A stretch of DNA of 45,935 nt from a virus: IMG/VR virus record IMGVR_UViG_3300050821_005846, positions 1 to 45,935 of that record; one strand, given 5' to 3'. The position numbers and the translations under genes are program-made. Shown in pieces: positions 25,879 to 34,603 of the stretch (the first letter of the stretch is position 1; each line of letters begins with the position of its first letter). The notes beneath the pieces are model-generated. The model was given only the letters and a program-made list of their open reading frames with translations. It searched no databases and was not told the origin of the DNA.

Positions 25879-28037
25879 TTGATTTAGGTGAATTGATTGT
25901 TGATTTAAGCATTCTTGGCGTTGCAATGGGTCAAGGCGGCAGTGATGTGTCTTCAATACTTGGCACAGCAAACCAAATTGCAGCGTCATCTCCCACTGGA
26001 ACAGTTACCTTATCATTAGTCAGTAATCCTATATTGCCGGGAACAGGTGGTGTAACGTTGCCTGGTGGTACTACTGCTCAGCGTGCTGGTGGAGCAGGAA
26101 CGATCAGATTAAATTCCCAAACCAATGTTTTTGAAAGCACAGTTGATGGAACTAACTGGGCCACGATTGAGACCTCAGTAACTGGTGTTACCAGCGTATC
26201 CGGAACATTAAATAGAATTACTTCCACGGGTGGAACTACCCCAGTTATAGATATATCTGCAAGTTATGTCGGTCAATCATCGATCACAACTTTGGGAACC
26301 ATTTCTACCGGAATATGGAATGGTACTCTAATCGGTAGTACATTCGGTGGCACAGGGGTTGATAATGGTTCCAGCACGCTGACACTCGCAGGTAATCTCG
26401 CTACCTCGGGTGCTTTTGCTTCTACATTTACAATGACTGCTGCAACAAATGTTACGTTCCCGACATCTGGTACATTATTAACATCATCTGGAGCAGTAAC
26501 ATCGATCACAGGAACCACCAGTCAGATCATAGCGTCTTCTGCTACAGGAGACGTGACATTAAGTTTACCTCAATCTATAGCCACAACAAGTTCTGTACAA
26601 TTTGCTACCATTCAAGTGCCCGAAGTATTAGATGCAAATGGAAAAGAGGTTTTCAGTTTTGTATCTACAGCTAATGCCGTGAACTTTTTGTCTGTCGCTA
26701 ACAACATCACGGGCAATACCCCAATACTTCGGGCATTAGGAACTGACTCAAATATATCGATGGCTCTGTTAATGAAGGGTAATGGGCAATTATTCATCGA
26801 AACCGCTGCTCTAACAACGCCACTGACTATATTATCTGGGACCAGCTCTCAGCACATCACTAATTTCTTATTTGCAAATACATCTGCGACTGATAGTTAT
26901 ACTTTCCCAGATGTTAGTGGGACTATGACGGTATTAGGCAACACAGCAACAGGTACAGGTTCAGTAGTTTTAGCGAACACACCAACTTTAATTACTCCAG
27001 TTTTGGGCGCTGCAACAGGAACAAGTATAGTCCTGTCGGGTAATGATTCAGCTAACAATTTCTTCCCGGGATACAATACATTTACAACATCTCAAACACT
27101 AACAATCAACTCACCTTATTCCCTTTACATGACAGGATCTACTTCGGGTCAGTCGTTCACAATGCCAGTGGTTACTACATTCTCACAATTAGGCGCACCG
27201 TACATGTTCATGAATAACTCAACACAAAGTTGGGCTATTAATTCGAGCGGTGGAAATTTAATTGTGAATTTACCTTCCAACTCGATGGTTATATTACAGT
27301 GTGTGTTACTCACCGGTACAACAGCTGCAAGTTGGAATGTGATGCCTATTACCTATGTGACTGTTCCAATTTCAGCGGGAGGAACAGGACAAACAACAGC
27401 AAGCGCAGCTATTACTGCACTCGGTGGTGTGGGTCTAGCATCAGTCAATACATACACTGCTGCACAACAATTCGCATTTAATACTTTAACGTTTGCCAGT
27501 ACTGTGGCTATTAATCTTTCACTGGCCAACAACTATTACTTAACGCTTACAGGCAATGCAACGCTTGGAGTTCCCACTAATCCCGTGGCAGGTCAATCGG
27601 GTGTAATCAATGTCAGACAAGACATCACTGGGTCACGAACATTGGCTTATTCGTGGCCATATCAGTTCGTTGGAGGGGTTGCTCCTACATTATCAACAGG
27701 AAAGCTGGTTTTCGATCAGCTGATGTACATGGTAAATAACTATTCCACATCAACCGTAACAGTAACTATTGCTACACCTGCTGTAATGACATGGACATCA
27801 CATGGTCTTGTATCAGGACAACGAATTCAGCTTGCAACAACAGGGGCTTTGCCAACGGGATTGACGGCAGCTACAACGTATTGGGTGACAGTAATTGACG
27901 CGAATACGTTCAATCTATCTACATCTTTAGCCAATGCTCAAAGCGCGACTTTCATTGCAACATCCGGATCGCAATCAGGCACACAAACAGCAACTAACTT
28001 TAGCATCACTCTGACAATCAACCCAGCGGTGGCGTAA
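25875..28037 (+). CDS. Second long tail fibre, module-shuffled relative to the first
   Basis: The 720-residue protein begins MIDLGELIVDLSILGVAMGQ. It then has the PGTGGVTLPGGTTAQRAGGA / WATIETS module followed by one GGTGVDNGSSTLTLAGNL / FPTSGTL repeat. The first fibre has these in the opposite order and with two repeats. The rest is beta-rich, including a FPDVSGTM unit and SAGGTGQTTASAAITALGG, typical of phage fibres, and ends in a small domain with GQRIQLATTGALPTGLTAAT. ATG 25875 overlaps the upstream stop. Confidence 0.85.
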   Translation: MIDLGELIVDLSILGVAMGQGGSDVSSILGTANQIAASSPTGTVTLSLVSNPILPGTGGVTLPGGTTAQRAGGAGTIRLNSQTNVFESTVDGTNWATIETSVTGVTSVSGTLNRITSTGGTTPVIDISASYVGQSSITTLGTISTGIWNGTLIGSTFGGTGVDNGSSTLTLAGNLATSGAFASTFTMTAATNVTFPTSGTLLTSSGAVTSITGTTSQIIASSATGDVTLSLPQSIATTSSVQFATIQVPEVLDANGKEVFSFVSTANAVNFLSVANNITGNTPILRALGTDSNISMALLMKGNGQLFIETAALTTPLTILSGTSSQHITNFLFANTSATDSYTFPDVSGTMTVLGNTATGTGSVVLANTPTLITPVLGAATGTSIVLSGNDSANNFFPGYNTFTTSQTLTINSPYSLYMTGSTSGQSFTMPVVTTFSQLGAPYMFMNNSTQSWAINSSGGNLIVNLPSNSMVILQCVLLTGTTAASWNVMPITYVTVPISAGGTGQTTASAAITALGGVGLASVNTYTAAQQFAFNTLTFASTVAINLSLANNYYLTLTGNATLGVPTNPVAGQSGVINVRQDITGSRTLAYSWPYQFVGGVAPTLSTGKLVFDQLMYMVNNYSTSTVTVTIATPAVMTWTSHGLVSGQRIQLATTGALPTGLTAATTYWVTVIDANTFNLSTSLANAQSATFIATSGSQSGTQTATNFSITLTINPAVA

Positions 28038-28038
28038 T

Positions 28039-29259
28039 ATGTTAACGGCAACAATGCAACAAGATACATCGTCACAATCGACATGGCTGACGACCAATGC
28101 GGGGTCAGCGAGTACAACCATTGTTGTACCAACGAGTTCGACTGGAACTTATGGTTGTACCGTTGATTGGGGAGATGGCACTACTAGTAACATTAGTACA
28201 TTTAGCGACGCTGCTTGGACTCATGTTTATGGCTCAAGCGGAACATATACTGTTAAAATTTACGGAACCTTTAACGGTATTTTTTTCGACAACACTGGTG
28301 ATAAATTAAAGATATTAACCATCACAAAATGGGGATGCAATTTTAGATTAGGGACAAACCAAGGATTGTATTACGATGGATGTACAAATCTAACGATATC
28401 AGCTACTGACGCACTGATTTTGAACGGTACGACATCTTTAGCATCTGCATTTCAGACCTGCACATCTATTGCGACGATACCGAACATCAACTCTTGGGAC
28501 GTCTCACAAGTAACAAGTCTAGCAAGTACGTTTAGCGGATGTTCTTTATTTAATCAATCGATTAATTCGTGGAATGTTGCCAATGTTACATTAATGAGCT
28601 CATTGTTTAGTAATGCAACACTATATAATCAGTCTATGAGTTCGTGGAATGTTTCGAATGTCACGACGATGAATTCCATGTTTCGGGGCACAACTTACAC
28701 TCAATCATTGAATGCTTGGAATATTGCGAACGTTACAAATTTAGGATCTATTTTTTCCAGAAGTTCAACCGGTGCAGGCGCAAACCCTCCGTGCGGTAGC
28801 TGGGTAACAAGCTCCGTAACAGTAATGTCGTCACTTGCCAGCGATAATACATCATTCAATCAAAATATTGGTGGGTGGAACACAGCAAATGTAACGACCT
28901 TCGCAAGCGCGTTCCTAAGTGCATCGTCATTTAACCAAGCACTCGCATGGAATACTGCAAAAGTTACCAATATGAGCTCTATGTTTAACGGAGCGACGGC
29001 ATTTAACCAAGATGTGAGCGCATGGAGTATTGCAGCGCTCACAAACGCTACGACAATGTTCACGAGTTCAGGATTTAGCATGACCAATTACAATCTGCTG
29101 TTGAGCAACACCGCTGGATGGCCATCTCAAGCGACGATTCAAACAGGCGTTGTATTCAGCGCAGGTTCAGCACATTATGGTGGCGCATCGGCTATTGCCG
29201 GTCGAGCTATATTGACCGGGACTTTCGCTTGGTCAATTACTGACGGCGGAACACCGTAA
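28039..29259 (+). CDS. BspA/DUF285-repeat adhesin with PKD-like N-terminus
   Basis: Residues about 25-75 look like a PKD-type fold (VDWGDGTTSNISTFSDAAWT, HVYGSSGTYTVKI). Residues about 125-360 are a series of roughly 25-residue repeats with the core F..C..FNQ...W..SNVT.M..MF, as in BspA leucine-rich-repeat (DUF285) proteins: SGCSLFNQSINSWNVANVTL, ATLYNQSMSSWNVSNVTTMN and SASSFNQALAWNTAKVTNMS. Such repeats occur on bacterial surface proteins and phage adhesins that bind cells or glycans. It directly follows a fibre gene, so a receptor-binding role is likely. Confidence 0.88.
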   Translation: MLTATMQQDTSSQSTWLTTNAGSASTTIVVPTSSTGTYGCTVDWGDGTTSNISTFSDAAWTHVYGSSGTYTVKIYGTFNGIFFDNTGDKLKILTITKWGCNFRLGTNQGLYYDGCTNLTISATDALILNGTTSLASAFQTCTSIATIPNINSWDVSQVTSLASTFSGCSLFNQSINSWNVANVTLMSSLFSNATLYNQSMSSWNVSNVTTMNSMFRGTTYTQSLNAWNIANVTNLGSIFSRSSTGAGANPPCGSWVTSSVTVMSSLASDNTSFNQNIGGWNTANVTTFASAFLSASSFNQALAWNTAKVTNMSSMFNGATAFNQDVSAWSIAALTNATTMFTSSGFSMTNYNLLLSNTAGWPSQATIQTGVVFSAGSAHYGGASAIAGRAILTGTFAWSITDGGTP

Positions 29260-29285
29260 TTATTTAACATAACTTAGGAAATAAA

Positions 29286-29912
29286 ATGACATTAATTAGC
29301 AAAACAGAGCAAACAGTCGGTGAATCAAGGTTGACAGTAGGCGTCAATGATGATGATTTACAAGCAGGTTATAATAATACCTCGAATTCTACGCATGCAG
29401 CAGGGGGGTTTTTATCATTTCCGTCAAGCGCAAGTTTGGGATCGATGAAATGGTTTTCGAGCAATCAGGGTGGTAACTTTGCATCTACAGTGACCAATGC
29501 TACGTTTGGCCAAGCTACTGCATTGACCTATCCTGATCCGGGCGCATCTTCTGCAAATATTATTTTAAGTGTTGTGGGTGGATTCAATAAATACGGTGTA
29601 ACCAATATCACAGCAGGAACAACGCAAACTCAAGCTGGTGCAACTGCGATCACTTCAGGTATTGTAGTGGTTACCACAGGCAATGCAGGCGATGGTATTA
29701 TACTTCCCGCATTATCAACGGCTTTGATCGGATTGCGTGTTCAAGTAATCAATTCTAGTGCGGCTGCTGGTGTTATTTATGCTACTGGGACAACAAATAC
29801 AAATACAATTAATGGCACGGCAGGAGCCACGGGTGTTGCTTATGCAGCTTCTAAAACTTTGTTTTTAGTTGCTATCAGCGCTACAGCGTGGGTTTCAACA
29901 TTGAGCAACTAA
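29286..29912 (+). CDS. Fibre/decoration protein (208 aa)
   Basis: A small Ser/Thr/Ala-rich beta protein ends in a repeated pattern (GDGIILPALSTALIGLRVQV, GVAYAASKTLFLVAISATAW) found at the C-terminus of many short phage fibres and tail-spike accessory proteins. The N-terminal half has AAGGFLSFPSSASLGSMKWF. It is the last gene of the fibre set and is followed by a terminator hairpin. Exact role unknown. Confidence 0.75.
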   Translation: MTLISKTEQTVGESRLTVGVNDDDLQAGYNNTSNSTHAAGGFLSFPSSASLGSMKWFSSNQGGNFASTVTNATFGQATALTYPDPGASSANIILSVVGGFNKYGVTNITAGTTQTQAGATAITSGIVVVTTGNAGDGIILPALSTALIGLRVQVINSSAAAGVIYATGTTNTNTINGTAGATGVAYAASKTLFLVAISATAWVSTLSN

Positions 29913-29926
29913 TGCTATATTAATCT

Positions 29927-29948
29927 GGCCAGTTTACTGGCCTTTGTA
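29927..29948 (+). terminator. Hairpin terminator after the fibre genes
   Basis: GGCCAG / CTGGCC (29927-29932 with 29937-29942) forms a perfect 6-bp GC-rich stem with a TTTA loop, followed by TTTGTAATT. The U-run is short, so read-through into the lysis genes is likely. Confidence 0.6.
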
Positions 29949-29968
29949 ATTATAAATGGAGCAAATAA

Positions 29969-30241
29969 ATGTTAGCAAAAATTGAAGAAAAAATTAAAGG
30001 TGTAGAACAACAAGTCGCTCAAGCCTTAGCCCAGCATACATTTTTGTCAGGTGCTTTAACAGCACTGAAAGAAGCATTAACGCTAGGCGAAGCAATTTCC
30101 CCTGCAAGCCCTGTCGTTGCTGGAATTGAAGAAGCTGTTAATGTTGGAGATGAAGTTATATCTGCATTGGATGAATTAGATCCTGCTTCACCTGCAACTG
30201 ACGCTTCAACCGAACAACCTGCACCTGTGGCAGCTAGTTAA
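29969..30241 (+). CDS. Hypothetical protein before the lysis genes (90 aa)
   Basis: An amphipathic, Ala/Glu-rich helical protein (MLAKIEEKIKGVEQQVAQAL, VVAGIEEAVNVGDEVISALD) with an acidic, Pro/Ala-rich tail (STEQPAPVAAS). There is no transmembrane segment. Its stop overlaps the start of a membrane-protein gene by one base. Similar small helical proteins occur near phage lysis cassettes, but I do not recognise the family. Confidence 0.75.
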   Translation: MLAKIEEKIKGVEQQVAQALAQHTFLSGALTALKEALTLGEAISPASPVVAGIEEAVNVGDEVISALDELDPASPATDASTEQPAPVAAS

Positions 30242-30426
30242 TGCGGTTTTTAATCCGAATTATTGCAGTCTGCGCCGTATTGGTGGGACTGCTATGGTTT
30301 GAATGGCTTTATGATTCTGATATTTTTATGGATACACCAAAAACCGTTGTTTATGCATCTGAAAATGATGATGAAAGTGTTGATGAAGATAATGCCGTTT
30401 CAGCCATGCAGGAGGAATTCCAATGA
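30241..30426 (+). CDS. Small membrane protein, candidate holin or spanin-type
   Basis: The 61-residue product has one N-terminal transmembrane helix (FLIRIIAVCAVLVGLLWFEW, residues 3-22) and an acidic tail outside the membrane (ENDDESVDEDN). It overlaps the endolysin start by 4 bases, and its end carries GGAGG, the ribosome site of the endolysin gene. Position and topology suit a holin-like or spanin-like lysis protein, but one helix of this kind does not prove it. Confidence 0.65.
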   Translation: MRFLIRIIAVCAVLVGLLWFEWLYDSDIFMDTPKTVVYASENDDESVDEDNAVSAMQEEFQ

Positions 30427-30860
30427 TTTTGAATGACGAAATGTTGAAACAAAGAATAATACTTCATGAGGGTTTGGAAACGACATTATATAAAGATTCC
30501 TTGGGTAATTTTACCATTGGAGTTGGTCATTTACTTGAGCCATCCAAAGGTGGAAAATTATCAGTTAATGCTTGCTTATATATTCTAGGTGAAGACATGG
30601 CAAATGCTCACGTTGAATTAATGCCTTATCATTGGTACACGAAATTGGATAATGTTCGTGCCGGCATGTTGGTGGAAATGTGTTTTAATATTGGTCTTCA
30701 TGGTGTTCTAGAATTCCATGACATGATTCAATCTATCGAAAATAGTGATTATGCTAAAGCTGCGCAAGACTTTTTGAATAGTGCGGAGGCTCGTGAAATC
30801 CATGCTGAACGTGCTGATGATATGGCTTATCGTTTAGAACATGGTGCTTACAAAGCGTGA
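30423..30860 (+). CDS. Endolysin, T4-type lysozyme (GH24)
   Basis: The 145-residue protein has the GH24 catalytic triad at T4-lysozyme spacing: Glu16 in LHEGLE, Asp25 in LYKDSLG and Thr31 in FTIGVGH (T4 has 11, 20 and 26). It cleaves the glycan strands of peptidoglycan at the end of infection. There is no signal peptide, so it needs a holin to reach the wall. GGAGG lies just before ATG 30423. Confidence 0.95.
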   Translation: MILNDEMLKQRIILHEGLETTLYKDSLGNFTIGVGHLLEPSKGGKLSVNACLYILGEDMANAHVELMPYHWYTKLDNVRAGMLVEMCFNIGLHGVLEFHDMIQSIENSDYAKAAQDFLNSAEAREIHAERADDMAYRLEHGAYKA

Positions 30861-31219
30861 TTGGTAATGAAGATGTCATGCAAATGTTAACCGTTAATTG
30901 GTTACGGCAATGCACTGACTTACCTTTCTGGCATACAGCGAACGAACGTCAAACTAGTGCTCAACATGGTTTGAAGCTTAAAAAAATGGGTGTATTGTCA
31001 GGAGTTAGTGATCTTATATTTCCACGTGGAAATTCAACGTTTAAAGGATTAGTTTTAGAATTAAAGGTCAAACCAAATAAACCAACGAAATCTCAAATTC
31101 AATTTCAAGAAATGATGATCGAAGAAGGTTATGCATGTTTTATTTGCTATTCATATGATGAAGCCATTCAAGTAATAAAAGCCTTTTATTCATCTACTGA
31201 TACTAAATTCAAAGAATAG
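30857..31219 (+). CDS. VRR-NUC domain nuclease
   Basis: A stand-alone VRR-NUC (PD-(D/E)XK-like) nuclease of 120 residues: NERQTSAQHGLKLKKMGVLS, GVSDLIFPRG (metal-binding Asp), LVLELKVK (Glu-x-Lys), and SQIQFQEMM (Gln). In phages such proteins resolve branched DNA or act with the neighbouring SF2 helicase. The start is GTG 30857, overlapping the endolysin TGA. It is convergent with the helicase gene, only 12 bases away. Confidence 0.92.
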   Translation: MIGNEDVMQMLTVNWLRQCTDLPFWHTANERQTSAQHGLKLKKMGVLSGVSDLIFPRGNSTFKGLVLELKVKPNKPTKSQIQFQEMMIEEGYACFICYSYDEAIQVIKAFYSSTDTKFKE

Positions 31220-31231
31220 TTAAAGTATATT

Positions 31232-32938
31232 TTAATTAAAAATCTTTTTTGATATTTTCCATTTATTAAAATCATCTTTATAAACTATAAGTTGATATGG
31301 CGTTTTCAGGGTAGGATGTTGTAACATTTTTTTCATTAAATTCACATTATGCATGTAAGGATACCAGTGTCCGGGATTCAGGCAATGCATTTTAATAAAC
31401 GAATGTTTAAATATTTTCTTTCCTAATTCACTTCGAAGTGAAAAATTTTCATATGCATCTGTATAACCGCATTTATATTGAACGTTTACAGTGGGGAACG
31501 ATCCTGAACTAACTGATACCCAGTAATTAGCTTGAATTACATTTAACGTATGTTTATCAGGTTTTTTTCGTTTTAATTTTGCGTTTGGATCGATAAGTTC
31601 GACTTGGCAAGATCTACACTGACGGGCTGTAATGTCGTTCTTTGTTGAGCATGAAGCGCACTCTTTAAACTGGAAATAATAGGTGCATCTAGTGTTGTCC
31701 GGTAGGTTTCCCACACATCGGCGACTATGAATAGTATTAAGACTATTGCAGGTAAAGCACGGAATACAATAATCAGGATCGTCTTTGTTTTTAGGGCGCA
31801 AAGCTTCATTGATAATTGGATCATCAATATCCCCATGGCGCTGTAGGTTACCTGCCCAGTCAAGTATCAAAGCGCTTTCCTTGCCGTGATGCAATCTAAG
31901 TACTCGACCTATTGCTTGGGTGTAGAGCACAAGGGACTCTGTGGGTCTCAGAAATGCGGATATATCGAACGAAGTGATATCAATCCCGACAGTTAGTACA
32001 TTGACATTAATCAAGTATTTTATAATCCCATCACGCGCGTCTTGAAGTATTTTTGTCCTTTCATGATGGGGTGTATCGCCTGTAACGACAGCCCACTGGC
32101 CATCAGGAAGGCTACGGGCACATTCGTAGCAGTGTTTTTTTGTGGATGCAAACACGAAGGCGCCTGTACGTCCGTTTTCAACGACTGATACAAGTTCTCG
32201 CATAATTTCACCCGTCAATCTTTCGTTTTTAGACAATGCTGCCTCAATATCTTTGTTCTTAAACTTTCCAAAGGAGTCGACTTTGCATTCACTAAAATCT
32301 ATGGAATCTGCATTTGTTAGCCCAAATATAGGATTGGTTAGGTAACCTTTACTAATTAACCATGAAGTAGATATCGAGCAAAGCTTAGATTTAAACATCA
32401 TGTTTGACCCAATTATTGATTCAGCCTTGTTCCTATAGCAAGTTCCGCTTAATCCAATAATTCTAAAATTATATTGTTCTTGTTGTGCTAGCATGGAATA
32501 GTGGTTGATAATTCTCATATACATTGAGCTTGAATCTCGGAAGTTAATATTATGACATTCATCAATAATTATAATTCGAAACTTTTTTGTGCTGACGTCC
32601 TTTTTGCGTTTGATATCTTGGCAAATGGAGTTTGGGGAAGCGAATGTTACGAGGTATTTAGTTTCCTTGGTATTGAGGGAGGCTACATACAAACCGCAAT
32701 TTCCACCTTGGAGCTTATACGCCTCGGCGTTTTGCTGTATCAGCGTACTATTGAATGTTAAGCATAATGCGTCATAGCCAGCGCGCTCCATGACAAGAAG
32801 AACGCTCGCCAAAATTAATGATTTGCCTGATCCAACTGAGGCATCAATTAGGATTGGATCTGACGATGATTTTAATTCTTTTAGAATATCATCAACTATT
32901 CTTTGTTGATAATCCCTAAGAATTTTCATTAAAATCAT
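31232..32938 (-). CDS. SF2 DEAD/DEAH-type helicase with zinc ribbon
   Basis: Helicase motifs are in order: RDYQQRIV (Q-like), ASVGSGKS (Walker A, 33-40), DECH (126-129), GLSGT (motif III region), VGIDITSFD, and QAIGRVLR (motif VI). After the two RecA domains comes a Cys-rich part (CIPCFTC, CASCSTKNDI, CRSC), probably one or two zinc ribbons, and a C-terminal domain of unknown kind. It likely unwinds branched or duplex DNA in phage replication or recombination, perhaps with the VRR-NUC and endonuclease VII-like neighbours. ATG 32929 is an alternative start; the first codons overlap the upstream gene. Confidence 0.92.
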   Translation of the reverse strand: MILMKILRDYQQRIVDDILKELKSSSDPILIDASVGSGKSLILASVLLVMERAGYDALCLTFNSTLIQQNAEAYKLQGGNCGLYVASLNTKETKYLVTFASPNSICQDIKRKKDVSTKKFRIIIIDECHNINFRDSSSMYMRIINHYSMLAQQEQYNFRIIGLSGTCYRNKAESIIGSNMMFKSKLCSISTSWLISKGYLTNPIFGLTNADSIDFSECKVDSFGKFKNKDIEAALSKNERLTGEIMRELVSVVENGRTGAFVFASTKKHCYECARSLPDGQWAVVTGDTPHHERTKILQDARDGIIKYLINVNVLTVGIDITSFDISAFLRPTESLVLYTQAIGRVLRLHHGKESALILDWAGNLQRHGDIDDPIINEALRPKNKDDPDYCIPCFTCNSLNTIHSRRCVGNLPDNTRCTYYFQFKECASCSTKNDITARQCRSCQVELIDPNAKLKRKKPDKHTLNVIQANYWVSVSSGSFPTVNVQYKCGYTDAYENFSLRSELGKKIFKHSFIKMHCLNPGHWYPYMHNVNLMKKMLQHPTLKTPYQLIVYKDDFNKWKISKKIFN

Positions 32939-33851
32939 CTAAATATTTGGCTGCTTTTTTAAGCAGAGTGGATGATTCTTTAAATCTACCCAGCCCATTA
33001 TTGCAATGAGTACATAAGAGCCCTCTTATTTTTGTTTCTCCAGTTTCTAATTGTATTTTGTGACAATGATCAGCCGCCAAACTTCTAACCTTTCCTTTGT
33101 CAACCATAGTTTCTGGAAGGTTGCATATTGCACACAAACCTTTTTGATTTTCCCATAATTTATTGTATTCAATTCGGGTTAATTTAAATTTTCTTGAAAT
33201 ACTAGTTGTTTCTTCATATTTATGATATTGAATTCGACGGCATATTGAACATCTTGGATTTAAAGATTTTAATTCTGAATTTGTAAACTCTTTCATTTCC
33301 TTTGTTATTTTACATGTTGAACACCTTAAAGGTATATTTTCTTCCAATCTTTTATTTAGCCTTTCTTCATTATATAAACTTATTCGTTTTGAATCCGTAC
33401 AATCTATACAATGAATTTTTGGATATCTTATTCCATGATCAAGATAATGAGTTATTAATATTTTTTCATTGCCAATATTCCCATGGATATCACATTTTAA
33501 TAAAAAATATCCATCTTTATGTTCTTTTAAATACCTTTCCCAATCTAATTTATGTTGATTCGTTCTAATTTGACTGTGATAGCATTCCGTGCAATATAAT
33601 AAATACAAAGGATGCTGAATCGAATTATAAGATTTAAAAAAATCTTGGATCTTCTTTTCTATATGGCAACCTTTGCAGATCTTAAATAAAGGACTATGGA
33701 TCGGATTTTTTATTAGTCTATCCTCTAAAGTTTGTTTAACGTTACATGCTTTACATATATTTAAGTAGCCAGACTTTACTTTTTTGCTTTTCTTGAAAAG
33801 GTATATTTGCTTTTTTTCTATACAATGACTGCAAGTTCTAAATTCTGTCAT
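32916..33851 (-). CDS. Endonuclease VII-like nuclease with multiple zinc ribbons
   Basis: The C-terminal 80 residues are a recombination endonuclease VII domain: LTRIEYNKLWENQKGLCAIC, AADHCHKIQLETGETKIRGL, and LLCTHCNNGLGRFKES. It has the zinc-binding Cys pairs and catalytic DHCH. The N-terminal 230 residues hold at least four CxxC pairs (CSHC, CKAC, CKGC, CTEC, CIDC, CSTC, CSIC), so the protein is studded with zinc ribbons. It probably resolves branched DNA before packaging. GGAGGGG lies 2-3 bases before the ATG, and the leader is structured. Confidence 0.9.
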   Translation of the reverse strand: MTEFRTCSHCIEKKQIYLFKKSKKVKSGYLNICKACNVKQTLEDRLIKNPIHSPLFKICKGCHIEKKIQDFFKSYNSIQHPLYLLYCTECYHSQIRTNQHKLDWERYLKEHKDGYFLLKCDIHGNIGNEKILITHYLDHGIRYPKIHCIDCTDSKRISLYNEERLNKRLEENIPLRCSTCKITKEMKEFTNSELKSLNPRCSICRRIQYHKYEETTSISRKFKLTRIEYNKLWENQKGLCAICNLPETMVDKGKVRSLAADHCHKIQLETGETKIRGLLCTHCNNGLGRFKESSTLLKKAAKYLDDFNENS

Positions 33852-33857
33852 AACCCC

Positions 33858-33930
33858 TCCATCAAGGCATCAAATAGGATCCAAGTCAACGCTTGATGAG
33901 AGCGTGTTCAGCCGCCGCCTAGACTTGGAT
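33858..33930 (-). promoter_or_regulatory. Structured leader of the endonuclease VII-like gene
   Basis: A 9-bp perfect inverted repeat, ATCCAAGTC / GACTTGGAT (33879-33887 with 33922-33930), encloses a small hairpin (33889-33893 with 33901-33905). The loop bases 33892-33898 can instead pair with 33860-33866, right beside the ribosome site. The two folds exclude each other, so the leader could switch translation. Not tested. Confidence 0.45.
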
Positions 33931-33934
33931 AAAC

Positions 33935-33943
33935 ATTATATCA
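33935..33943 (-). promoter_or_regulatory. Extended -10 promoter of the endonuclease VII / helicase genes
   Basis: The minus strand reads TGATATAAT, a perfect -10 with the extended TG element, and no good -35. Transcription would start near 33928, at the foot of the leader hairpin, giving a leader of about 77 bases. Confidence 0.5.
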
Positions 33944-34159
33944 TCAATCAATCGGATAATCCGGCAATTCTTGCCAATGGGTTATATCAACCAAATCATT
34001 TAAAGTATCTGAACCATAAAAAAGATGGGTAGCAACCCATTCACTACCAACTCTATATCCAATCATATGAGATCTAGGAAATGGATTTTCTGCATCTTTT
34101 GCCATAAATAATACTTTTTGATATTTTTCAGGCTGTCTTTCTGAGCATTTAATCCACAT
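33944..34159 (-). CDS. DUF551 protein
   Basis: A complete 71-residue DUF551 domain: WIKCSERQPEKYQKVLFMAK at the start, GYRVGSEWVATHLFYG, and ITHWQELPDYP at the end. DUF551 proteins are common in phages and their function is unknown. It overlaps the upstream gene by 11 bases in the early minus-strand operon. Confidence 0.85.
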   Translation of the reverse strand: MWIKCSERQPEKYQKVLFMAKDAENPFPRSHMIGYRVGSEWVATHLFYGSDTLNDLVDITHWQELPDYPID

Positions 34160-34376
34160 TTTTCAAAAACTCCATATCAATTTTATGTTCAACCATCCAG
34201 TGATCAACAAAACTACAAGTCTGTTTTAAGTCAATGCAAGGATGGACATTGAATAAAGCAGTTCTTAAATCATTATGAACTACAGATTTATAGAATGAGC
34301 CAGGATTTATTCCATGATAAAAATAATTGTTTAAAATATCGTGCAAATCTGCATCAATACCTATTCTAATATCCAT
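34149..34376 (-). CDS. Hypothetical early protein, paralogous to the 44.6 kb gene (75 aa)
   Basis: The pattern NYFYHGINPGSFYKSVVHND, LRTALFNVHP, then VDHWMVEH matches that of the protein at 44553-44912 (NYVLKGWKPGGFVHAMLAND, VDEWLEMH). The family is familiar from many phage genomes but has no known role. It is a single compact helical domain with no obvious catalytic residues. Confidence 0.75.
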   Translation of the reverse strand: MDIRIGIDADLHDILNNYFYHGINPGSFYKSVVHNDLRTALFNVHPCIDLKQTCSFVDHWMVEHKIDMEFLKNVD

Positions 34377-34384
34377 AATTTACC

Positions 34385-34576
34385 TCAAAAATCTTCGTAT
34401 GTATCAGGAACTACCATATTCATGAATTCAAAGTTTTCAATAACATCAACTATATCTGCCGATAGATTGTTAACGATAAATTCAATGTCAGTCCCTGATA
34501 AATTAAATCCTACAATGTTGCTCTTAATGACCGCTTGCAAATGAACAAAACGATCATCTTTACTTAAATTTGTCAT
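34385..34576 (-). CDS. Hypothetical early protein (63 aa)
   Basis: A small acidic helical protein (FVHLQAVIKSNIVGFNLSGT, DIVDVIENFEFMNM). AAGGAATTAT precedes the start. No family recognised. It lies between the SSB-like gene and the 75-residue protein in one transcription unit. Confidence 0.7.
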   Translation of the reverse strand: MTNLSKDDRFVHLQAVIKSNIVGFNLSGTDIEFIVNNLSADIVDVIENFEFMNMVVPDTYEDF

Positions 34577-34603
34577 TATAATTCCTTTTATTATTGATTA
34601 ATA

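Noticed and set aside
31220-31260. Terminator between the convergent nuclease and helicase genes
   Set aside because: The region is A/T-rich with T-runs but shows no convincing stem.
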